A stretch of DNA of 6,554 nt. Source: Pseudomonadota bacterium (GTDB lineage Bacteria; Bdellovibrionota; JAFGOL01). Positions within the stretch are counted from its first letter, which is position 1. Each line of letters opens with the position of its first letter. The notes beneath the pieces were generated by a model. It had not been told where the DNA came from, searched no databases, and worked only from the letters and a program-made list of their open reading frames with translations. Below are positions 1-5,387 of the stretch, in pieces. The stretch covers positions 1-6,554 of the forward strand of contig JAPLFT010000112.1 of NCBI GenBank assembly GCA_026390535.1, given 5' to 3'. The translations under genes and the position numbers were made by a program.

Positions 1-133
1 GCTTATCAGCCCTGTCGGATTCTAGATGTAACTGCCTGGCTATCAGCTCCTTTCCTGTTCCGCGTTCTCCGGTAATAAGAACGTTGGAATGCAGACCTGA
101 AAACCTTGTGACAAGATCAAGAACATTCTTCAT
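1..133 (-). CDS. Sigma-54-dependent activator AAA+ domain, N-terminal fragment (runs off the window)
   Basis: Reading the minus strand from an ATG at 133 gives 44 residues before the window ends. They contain VLITGERGTGKELIARQLH; the Walker A P-loop GERGTGKE is at residues 22-29. The GE(S/R)GTGKE(L/V)IAR signature is typical of bacterial enhancer-binding proteins that remodel sigma-54 RNA polymerase by ATP hydrolysis, and the GERGTGKELIA form resembles PspF. The GAFTGA loop, Walker B and DNA-binding domain lie outside the window, so the sigma-54 role is inferred from the P-loop context. No receiver, GAF or PAS domain precedes the AAA+ module. The frame stays open upstream only to a TAA near 181, with a possible TTG start at 170-172. 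The usual short segment ahead of the first helix (the 'iiG.S..' region) seems missing. No clear ribosome-binding site precedes the ATG, so the start is uncertain. Other AAA+ proteins cannot be fully excluded. Confidence 0.8.
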   Translation of the reverse strand, partial: MKNVLDLVTRFSGLHSNVLITGERGTGKELIARQLHLESDRADK

Positions 134-231
134 TTTTTCAGTTTTGATTATGAGAATAAAATAAACTATCAAACAGACCTGTTAGAAGTTTATAACACAT
201 TAAAAACAAAGTAAGTTACAGCTTAGTTATG

Positions 232-255
232 TATCAAAAACTTTAGTTTTTGATA
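232..255. repeat. 11-bp-arm palindrome (candidate operator or weak terminator)
   Basis: The arms TATCAAAAACT (232-242) and AGTTTTTGATA (245-255) are exact reverse complements separated by 2 bases. As RNA the hairpin would more likely close a CUUUAG-type loop over a nine-pair, A/U-rich stem. A run of four T follows within a few bases on the plus strand, but no T-run follows on the minus strand, which is the direction of cobO transcription. It lies about 100 bp upstream of the activator start, a distance compatible with an operator or activator site. A related TTGATAC sits at 323-329, the reverse complement of GTATCAA at 231-237. Function is inferred only. Confidence 0.5.
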
Positions 256-269
256 TACTTTTCTCTCAC

Positions 270-305
270 TGTTTCTAGAGCTGAAATCACTAGTGTTTCT
301 AGAGC
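270..305. repeat. 12-bp direct repeat TGTTTCTAGAGC, two copies 24 bp apart
   Basis: Identical 12-mers lie at 270-281 and 294-305, each containing the palindrome TCTAGA. Each is preceded by TCACT (266-270, touching the repeat; 287-291, slightly offset), and the spacer includes the palindrome CACTAGTG (288-295). The 24-bp period is a little over two helical turns, so a dimeric DNA-binding protein could see both copies on nearly the same face. They lie just beyond the cobO stop codon on the transcript, or about 140-170 bp upstream of the activator start. A remnant of a short duplication is an equally good explanation. Confidence 0.5.
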
Positions 306-343
306 GTTTTTAAAAGGGTTATTGATACAAAGGATGAGATTAA

Positions 344-880
344 TTAAAACTCTACTCCAATCTGTGCCTTAAGCCCTTTCTGATATGCGTGGCGGTTCTC
401 TTGAATGTTACTTACTGTATCTGCTACCTCTATTATTTCCTGGGACATACTGCGTCCGGTGAGTATAAAGTTAACATCTGCATATTTATCCATTAGTTTG
501 ATCACATCTTTAGCGTCGAACCACTTCCATGCCACCGGATAGGATACTTCGTCTAGGACCACCAGAAATTGTTTTTTAGTACGGTTCTTTTTAAGAAGTT
601 CGTGCATCTCTATATCTATCCTCTTTAATCCCTTTACCGCTGCCTTTATATCCTCTTCGCTATATTTAAAATCTTTTCTGCAACCTTTTCCCAATCGGAC
701 GATATTCATCTTCTTGCTCTTCTCAAAGAACAAGTGCTCTCCGTATTCTGCATCTTTTGACTTTATGAACTGGTAAAATAGTACCTTAAACCCTCTGCCA
801 AGCGCCCTGACAGACGCTCCTATGGCGGATGTGGTCTTGCCCTTGCCTTCACCGGTTATTACAATGATACGTCTCTTCAT
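344..880 (-). CDS. cobO: Cob(I)alamin / corrinoid adenosyltransferase, CobO (CobA/BtuR) family
   Basis: This enzyme transfers the 5'-deoxyadenosyl group of ATP to the cobalt of reduced cob(I)yrinic acid diamide or cobalamin, giving the coenzyme form. The 178-residue protein starts directly at the beta strand leading into the P-loop GEGKGKTT (residues 10-17), with the unusual Walker A of this family that binds ATP in reversed orientation. A Walker B-like VVLDEV lies at 107-112. The C-terminal block from FILTGR at 138-143 through EVADTV and HAYQKGLKAQIGVEF closely follows the CobO/CobA/BtuR consensus. The N-terminal extension of about 20-30 residues found in Salmonella CobA is absent. The ATG overlaps the valS stop by 4 nt (ATGA), implying translational coupling. 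A GGAG lies about 11 nt upstream, inside the valS 3' end. No other cobalamin synthesis, BtuB/BtuF or cobalamin riboswitch element is visible nearby, so a salvage or adenosylation role is likely, but that is inference. Confidence 0.94.
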   Translation of the reverse strand: MKRRIIVITGEGKGKTTSAIGASVRALGRGFKVLFYQFIKSKDAEYGEHLFFEKSKKMNIVRLGKGCRKDFKYSEEDIKAAVKGLKRIDIEMHELLKKNRTKKQFLVVLDEVSYPVAWKWFDAKDVIKLMDKYADVNFILTGRSMSQEIIEVADTVSNIQENRHAYQKGLKAQIGVEF

Positions 881-3513
881 TTTATAAAAGTCTCCAATGT
901 TTTAATTGCACTTCTGAGTTCTAAATCTAATTTTGAGAACTCCGCAAGTTTGCCCTTCTCCTTTTCAATAACATCATCGCCGGCCTTAGCTAGGAATCCC
1001 GCGTTATCCAGTTTGGATTTTGTTATGATCAAATCCTTGCTGACAACTTCCAGTTTCTTGTTCAATCTCTGTATCTCTTTATCAAACTCAATGAATTCCT
1101 TTGCTGGCATATATATTTCTACATCCGGTAACACCGCCCTTATACAGCCTGTAAGATCTATTGTCTTGGCGTCCTTTTCCACTTTAAGTGTTTTTAAGGT
1201 TGCAAGTTTTAATATAGGTCCTGTAAAATCATTGATAAGTTTGGAATATTTTGCGCTTACAACAACAACATCGTTCTTTGCGTTAATTCCATAAATACTC
1301 TTAATGTGTCTGATGTTACTAACAAGTTCCTGAACTGTATCAAAATCTGTTTCCAGCTCCTTGTTTATCAGTTTCTTGTTACTCTCAGGGTATTTGTCCA
1401 GCATTATCGTTTCATGATCTTTAATAGGATTTTCCTGGAATAGTCTTTCTGTAACGAACGGTGCTATCGGGTGCATCAACTTTAAGAACTCTCTGTGTAC
1501 ATAAAGTAGTACATACTTTGTTTCACCTGCAGAAGCCTCGTCGTTGACTAGAGGCTTGGAGAACTCTATGTACCAATCACAGTACTCATGCCAAAAGAAT
1601 TTATAAAGTGATTCAGAAACATCATTCAGTTCATAGGCATCAAATTTCTTATTTATCGTATCCGTTACACTATTAAGTCTGGAAATTATCCACTTGTTCA
1701 GAGGATACTTCAGCTTACTGATGTCACAATCCTTGTTGTAGCCTTCTGCATTGCTCAATGCAAAATTGGAGGCCTGCCATATCTTATTCATAAAGTGGCT
1801 GTAGCCCTCTATGGAATTTTCAGAAAGTTTTATATCCCTTGCTCGTCCAGCCATGGATGCAAGCGTAAACCTTAAAGTATCTACGCCGTATTTATCTGTA
1901 ATAACCAGCGGATCTATAACGTTACCCCTGGTCTTACTCATTTTCTGACCTGTTTCATCACGTATCATCGCATGATATAGAACATCTTTGAACGGAATGT
2001 CATCCATAAATTCAAGTCCAAACATTATCATTCTTGCTACCCAGAAGAATATGATGTCAAAACCAGTTTCCATTAATGCGTTTGGATAGAAAGTTTTAAG
2101 TGCCTGAGTTTTTTCCGGCCAACCTGGGGAAACAAACGGCCACATAGCTGCGCTAAACCAGGTATCAAGTACATCGCTGTCCTGATGATAGGCTTTTCCA
2201 CCGCACTTGCATGGTTTATCAGGATTATGTTCGCTTACAACGTATTGGTTACAACTATCACAGTACCAAACAGGGATCCTGTGCCCCCACCATAATTGAC
2301 GGGAAATACACCAATCCCTTATATTTTCCAGCCATCTGTAATATGTTTCTTCCCACCAGCCACGGGGATAAAATTTTATTTTTTCTTTTTTCACGGCATC
2401 TATAGCACGTTTTGCCATGCCGTCCATCTTTATAAACCACTGATGGCTCAACAGTGGCTCAATAACAGTTTCACATCTGCTACACTTGGATACTGTAGTT
2501 GCATAGTCCTCTATCTTTTCCAGTGCACCGTTATTTTCCAGTTCTACTAGTATTTTTTCTCTGGCTTCCTTAGTGCTGAGACCTTTAAACCGCACGGCAG
2601 CATCGTTCATTTTGCCTTGTTTATCTATTACGGTTATCATCTCCAAGTTGTGTTTTTTACCAATCTCATAGTCGTTAAAATCATGTCCCGGAGTGATCTT
2701 TAAACATCCCGTCCCAAATTCCATATCAACATATTCATCCAGTATGATAGGAACTTCTCTTTCTACAAAAGGTATTATTACTTTCTTGCCGTGCAGATGT
2801 TTAAATCTTTTATCCTTTGGATTTACCGCAACGGCGGTGTCACCAAGTAATGTCTCCGGACGCGTGGTGGCAACAGTCACAAATTCTTTTGTTCCGGATA
2901 CAAAATATTTTATGTAATAGAGCTTTCCTTTTCCCGGATTTTGTTCGACCTCAAGATCACTAAGCGCGGTGCTGCATCTTGAACACCACGAGATTAATCT
3001 TTCTCCCCTATATATAAGTCCTTTTTCATAAAGTTTTATAAAGACGGTATTAACGGCTTTGCTGAATTTCTCGTCGAGCGTAAAACGTTCTCTTTCCCAA
3101 TCAAGGGACGCGCCCATCTTTTTGGTCTGGTTAGTTATAATTCCATGATGCCTTTCTCTTACTTCCCAAACTTTTTCTACAAATTTCTCTCTGCCAAGAT
3201 CGTGACGGCTTTTACCTTCTTTCATGAGTTCACGTTCAACGACCATCTGAGTTGCTATGCCTGCGTGGTCCGTACCCGGAAACCACACGGTGTTATAACC
3301 CTGCATCCTTTTTCTTCTTACTATCGTATCCTGAATGGTTAAAACCAGCGCATGCCCCATATGAAGCGCACCTGTTATGTTAGGCGGCGGCAGCACTATA
3401 GAAAATTGCGGCTTATCGGACTTATCCACACCGTGAAAATATCCCTTGCTCTCCCAGTTTTTATAAATTTCTTTTTCAAACGCCTGTGGCTCATACTTGG
3501 ATGACAGATCCAT
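877..3513 (-). CDS. valS: Valyl-tRNA synthetase
   Basis: This cytoplasmic class I aminoacyl-tRNA synthetase charges tRNA-Val with valine and hydrolyses mischarged Thr-tRNA. The start was set at the ATG at 3511-3513, not further upstream where the frame stays open. A strong GGAGGA lies a few bases before it, and the protein then begins at the canonical region with KYEPQAFEKEIYKNW. The result is 878 residues, normal for bacterial ValS. Visible landmarks: PPPNITGALHMGH with the HIGH-type motif HMGH at 51-54; GTDHAGIATQ at 80-89; the CP1 editing-domain signature TTRPETLLGDTAVAVNP at 216-232; KMSKT at 524-528; the anticodon-binding-domain segment with LMHPIAPFVTERL; and a C-terminal lysine/glutamate-rich coiled-coil arm over roughly the last 70 residues. 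Cysteine pairs at 177/180, 344/347, 418/421 and 435/437 suggest zinc-binding knuckles, as in many bacterial ValS. The gene appears intact and is the first gene of the unit with cobO. Confidence 0.98.
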   Translation of the reverse strand: MDLSSKYEPQAFEKEIYKNWESKGYFHGVDKSDKPQFSIVLPPPNITGALHMGHALVLTIQDTIVRRKRMQGYNTVWFPGTDHAGIATQMVVERELMKEGKSRHDLGREKFVEKVWEVRERHHGIITNQTKKMGASLDWERERFTLDEKFSKAVNTVFIKLYEKGLIYRGERLISWCSRCSTALSDLEVEQNPGKGKLYYIKYFVSGTKEFVTVATTRPETLLGDTAVAVNPKDKRFKHLHGKKVIIPFVEREVPIILDEYVDMEFGTGCLKITPGHDFNDYEIGKKHNLEMITVIDKQGKMNDAAVRFKGLSTKEAREKILVELENNGALEKIEDYATTVSKCSRCETVIEPLLSHQWFIKMDGMAKRAIDAVKKEKIKFYPRGWWEETYYRWLENIRDWCISRQLWWGHRIPVWYCDSCNQYVVSEHNPDKPCKCGGKAYHQDSDVLDTWFSAAMWPFVSPGWPEKTQALKTFYPNALMETGFDIIFFWVARMIMFGLEFMDDIPFKDVLYHAMIRDETGQKMSKTRGNVIDPLVITDKYGVDTLRFTLASMAGRARDIKLSENSIEGYSHFMNKIWQASNFALSNAEGYNKDCDISKLKYPLNKWIISRLNSVTDTINKKFDAYELNDVSESLYKFFWHEYCDWYIEFSKPLVNDEASAGETKYVLLYVHREFLKLMHPIAPFVTERLFQENPIKDHETIMLDKYPESNKKLINKELETDFDTVQELVSNIRHIKSIYGINAKNDVVVVSAKYSKLINDFTGPILKLATLKTLKVEKDAKTIDLTGCIRAVLPDVEIYMPAKEFIEFDKEIQRLNKKLEVVSKDLIITKSKLDNAGFLAKAGDDVIEKEKGKLAEFSKLDLELRSAIKTLETFIK

Positions 3514-3541
3514 TCTTCCTCCGAACTTACTATAACACCTT

Positions 3542-3570
3542 AATATATAAAGGTTTTTGTATATCCACAA
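3542..3570 (-). promoter_or_regulatory. Candidate sigma-70 promoter for valS-cobO
   Basis: On the minus strand TTGTGG (3565-3570) and TATATT (3542-3547) are separated by 17 bases, placing the start of transcription near 3535 and a leader of about 22 nt before the valS ATG. The -10 matches consensus at five of six positions, while the -35 is only fair. The leader is far too short for a T-box, which controls valS in many Firmicutes. The local DNA is very AT-rich, so chance matches are expected; a second candidate -10 (TATAAT) lies a little further upstream. Confidence 0.4.
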
Positions 3571-3582
3571 ATTATAAAAAGC

Positions 3583-3611
3583 AAGACTAAAAGGCTTTAT
3601 GGGTATACAAT
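3583..3611 (+). promoter_or_regulatory. Weak candidate promoter for the lipoprotein gene
   Basis: TACAAT at 3606-3611 matches the -10 consensus at five of six positions. The best -35 at 17-base spacing, AAGACT (3583-3588), matches only three of six. Transcription would begin near 3618, ahead of the strong Shine-Dalgarno at 3629-3636. The whole valS-lipoprotein intergenic segment (3514-3640) therefore probably carries back-to-back promoters, with the two candidate start points about 80 bp apart. Confidence 0.25.
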
Positions 3612-3640
3612 GGCTTTAGAACAACTGCAAGGAGGTGGAA

Positions 3641-4081
3641 ATGAAACGTTTTTGTTTCATCCTTTTTTCAGCTTTGTTTCTCACAATGCTCTCATCCTGC
3701 GTAAAAGATAACACAAACATCCCATTTATAAACGACGAAGAAATCTTTGGTACTATATGGACCCCTGTAGATTTTGTAAAAGACATTGATGATTTTTCAC
3801 CGGCCCAGATCATTTGCAATAAAAATAAGCCTTTTTTCATAAAAAGAATAATTTTTGAACCTAATGGCAAAGTTACATATGAATATAAGAACGGAGTTTC
3901 TATTAACAGATGGTCAAAAGGGTTTATTATTAATGACACTCATCAAACCGTAAGTACCTATACCGCAAAACAAATAGAAGGGAAAAAATATCTTTTTGTA
4001 CAATGGAAACCATTTTTTGATTATCAGCTTCTACGAGGGCTCCCGAGTTATTATGTCTTGGTAGAAAGGTCCGATAAATAA
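3641..4081 (+). CDS. Small lipoprotein with a lipocalin-like C-terminal domain, function unknown
   Basis: The start at ATG 3641 follows an almost perfect Shine-Dalgarno (AAGGAGGT, 3629-3636); a GTG two codons upstream overlaps that site and is unlikely. The 146-residue product begins with a charged Lys-Arg, a hydrophobic stretch (residues 4-17) and the lipobox LSSC with Cys20, so it is predicted to be exported, cleaved and lipidated. Val at +2 instead of Asp would favour the outer membrane under E. coli Lol rules. The mature part has alternating beta-type segments: GTIWTPVDFVKDIDDFSP, a strand around FIKRIIFEPNGKVTYEY, RWSKGFIIN, then KQIEGKKYLFVQWK and a closing YYVLVER. From memory, this pattern (W..VDFV.DI.DF.P ... 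F..NG ... W.KG ... G..YLF..WK ... YYVL) recurs in uncharacterised proteins, sometimes attached to BlaR1/M56-like regulators. That similarity is recalled, not searched. No catalytic residues are apparent. Confidence 0.85.
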   Translation: MKRFCFILFSALFLTMLSSCVKDNTNIPFINDEEIFGTIWTPVDFVKDIDDFSPAQIICNKNKPFFIKRIIFEPNGKVTYEYKNGVSINRWSKGFIINDTHQTVSTYTAKQIEGKKYLFVQWKPFFDYQLLRGLPSYYVLVERSDK

Positions 4082-4084
4082 TTT

Positions 4085-5338
4085 TTAGTGCTTGGGTGTT
4101 GATTCCCTAACTATAGTCATCGTTCCTATTATATCCCTGGAGCTGTTATCCTTTAAAGGCATGATCTGAAATTCCAGGTTTCGTTTGGTTTTGGAAGAAA
4201 TTTTAAATTCACCCTTGAACGTTATCATGTCTTTTTTGCTATCGCCGATATTTGTTTTTGATAAAGCCTCTTTCCAGTCGTCAATCAACTTAATAAAAGG
4301 AAGATCCATAATATCAACATCTACAACGCTGTTTTTTTTCATTTTCCACATTTTTTCAAACTCAGCATTTATAAAACTCACCTTTAACAGACTATCTGTT
4401 ACCATTACAGCGACGTTAATTGAGTTAAGTATGGATGTGGTATATGTTGCTATTATCTTTTGTCTGGTATTATCGTTTTCCAGATAAGATATTCTGTCCT
4501 TGTAGCCGGATGTATCTTCATGAACGCTTTTTGCCAGACGAGTAACCTTGTTTGCAAGTTCAAAAAGATCGTTTTCATCATATATAGGTATGCTGTTTGA
4601 AATATCCTCCGGATTGAATTGGTCTCCCTTTATTTTTGAAACAGAATCGGAAACACTTAATAAATAGTTCGACACTTTTCCGCTATACACAAGCATCCAT
4701 ACAATAAAAACAATATCCAGCACCCAAATTATGAATAAAAGCCATATAACGGTATTAAAATAATGATGTATATTCACAGAACCGAGAGTTATTTTTTCAT
4801 CGAACGAATCGGCAAGGACATTAATAGACGTAGAAATTGAGGCTTCAGAATCCTTTATTATTGTAAAAAATTTTTCTACGCTAATCGCGCCCTGATCTTT
4901 TTGTTTATTCTCAGAGGCAAACGCCTGTATTATCGCTATAGCGGCAAGATTATAATCCCTGAATGATTTGTTTATCGAGTCTATATTATCCAGATATTTT
5001 TTTATGTCCTGATCCTGGCTTTTCGAGTAGAAATTAACTACGACCCGGGATATCTTCTCTATCTCCGTTTCTATCTGATCCTTAAGCGGATTGTTCTGTA
5101 TATCATATATGTTATATCTAGCCGGTTCGCTTATTATTTTATTGATGTTGAACTGATGTGACTGAAAAAGCCCTCCAAGACCGGCTACTTCTCTTGCCAC
5201 GGGCATGTAAAAGCTCTTATCTTCTTCCGTCAGGCTATTAAGAATGCTGACTCTATATATGGAGTAGAAAAGAAGTATACTCCCAATCAATATCGCAATA
5301 ATCCCTGCAAACAGGATCCTACCTCGGAATGTATTCAT
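4085..5338 (-). CDS. Membrane-anchored sensor with four-helix-type periplasmic domain, HAMP-like linker and C-terminal PAS; no output domain
   Basis: The ATG at 5336-5338 is preferred over an in-frame TTG six codons upstream, giving 417 residues. Order of parts: a transmembrane helix at about 8-28; a largely helical, charged extracytoplasmic domain at about 35-190, in size and character like the 4HB_MCP-type sensors of chemoreceptors and kinases; a second transmembrane helix at about 195-219; a HAMP-like linker at about 220-275 containing DENDLFELANKVTRLAKSV; a short coiled coil to about 300; and a PAS domain at about 302-410 with AVMVTDSLLKVSFINAEFEKMW. The protein ends a few residues after the last PAS strand (GTMTIVRES). 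No DHp/HATPase, GGDEF, methyl-accepting or DNA-binding domain follows, and no kinase or regulator gene adjoins it. It may pass a signal by protein contact or be a kinase that lost its transmitter. The ligand is unknown. It stands alone, convergent with the lipoprotein gene. Confidence 0.85.
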   Translation of the reverse strand: MNTFRGRILFAGIIAILIGSILLFYSIYRVSILNSLTEEDKSFYMPVAREVAGLGGLFQSHQFNINKIISEPARYNIYDIQNNPLKDQIETEIEKISRVVVNFYSKSQDQDIKKYLDNIDSINKSFRDYNLAAIAIIQAFASENKQKDQGAISVEKFFTIIKDSEASISTSINVLADSFDEKITLGSVNIHHYFNTVIWLLFIIWVLDIVFIVWMLVYSGKVSNYLLSVSDSVSKIKGDQFNPEDISNSIPIYDENDLFELANKVTRLAKSVHEDTSGYKDRISYLENDNTRQKIIATYTTSILNSINVAVMVTDSLLKVSFINAEFEKMWKMKKNSVVDVDIMDLPFIKLIDDWKEALSKTNIGDSKKDMITFKGEFKISSKTKRNLEFQIMPLKDNSSRDIIGTMTIVRESTPKH

Positions 5339-5346
5339 GTCATTTT

Positions 5347-5352
5347 TATAAT
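5347..5352 (+). promoter_or_regulatory. Candidate -10 box for the methyltransferase gene
   Basis: TATAAT is a perfect -10 consensus on the plus strand, 35 bases before the ATG at 5388, and would start transcription near 5359. No -35-like hexamer sits at 16-18-base spacing. The box overlaps the candidate -10 of the divergent sensor gene, so the two promoters would compete for the same polymerase footprint. Confidence 0.3.
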
Positions 5353-5377
5353 ACAAAAAAGATGATTTGTCTGTTAA
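5348..5377 (-). promoter_or_regulatory. Candidate sigma-70 promoter for the PAS sensor gene
   Basis: On the minus strand TTAACA (5372-5377, five of six matches) and TATTAT (5348-5353, five of six) are separated by 18 bases. Transcription would start around 5341, only a few bases before the ATG at 5338. The message would therefore be leaderless or nearly so, consistent with the absence of a ribosome-binding site upstream of that ATG. If the TTG at 5354-5356 is the true start, this promoter cannot serve the gene. Confidence 0.45.
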
Positions 5378-5387
5378 ACACTTATCT

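Larger units (their letters stand above)
134..343. other. AT-rich intergenic region with repeats, between cobO and the sigma-54 activator
   Basis: No open reading frame of coding character is visible in these 210 bases. Both flanking genes run leftwards, so the stretch is the 3' end of the valS-cobO transcript plus the upstream region of the activator gene. It contains a perfect palindrome at 232-255 and a 12-bp direct repeat at 270-281 and 294-305, listed separately. I found no convincing sigma-70 or -24/-12 sigma-54 promoter for the activator gene here, and no stem followed by a T-run that would make a strong terminator for cobO. Confidence 0.6.

Noticed and set aside
950..3342. Plus-strand reading frames of 60-114 codons lying opposite valS
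   Set aside because: They are antisense shadows of a fully conserved valS, with no ribosome-binding sites or family resemblance.
3514..3570. N-terminal extension of valS by 19 codons
   Set aside because: The ATG at 3513 has a strong GGAGGA just upstream and yields the standard ValS N-terminus; the extension would also overlap the candidate promoter.
3514..3640. T-box or other riboswitch upstream of valS
   Set aside because: Only 127 bp separate the divergent starts and the likely leader is about 22 nt, too short for a T-box; no specifier-type structure is seen.
3616..3939. 107-codon minus-strand frame opposite the lipoprotein gene
   Set aside because: The plus strand has a perfect Shine-Dalgarno, signal peptide and lipobox; the antisense frame has none of these.
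1..5338. The orphan sensor and the receiver-less activator as one split two-component system
   Set aside because: They lie about 4 kb apart with unrelated genes between, neither has a phosphorelay domain, and nothing in the sequence links them beyond both lacking a partner.
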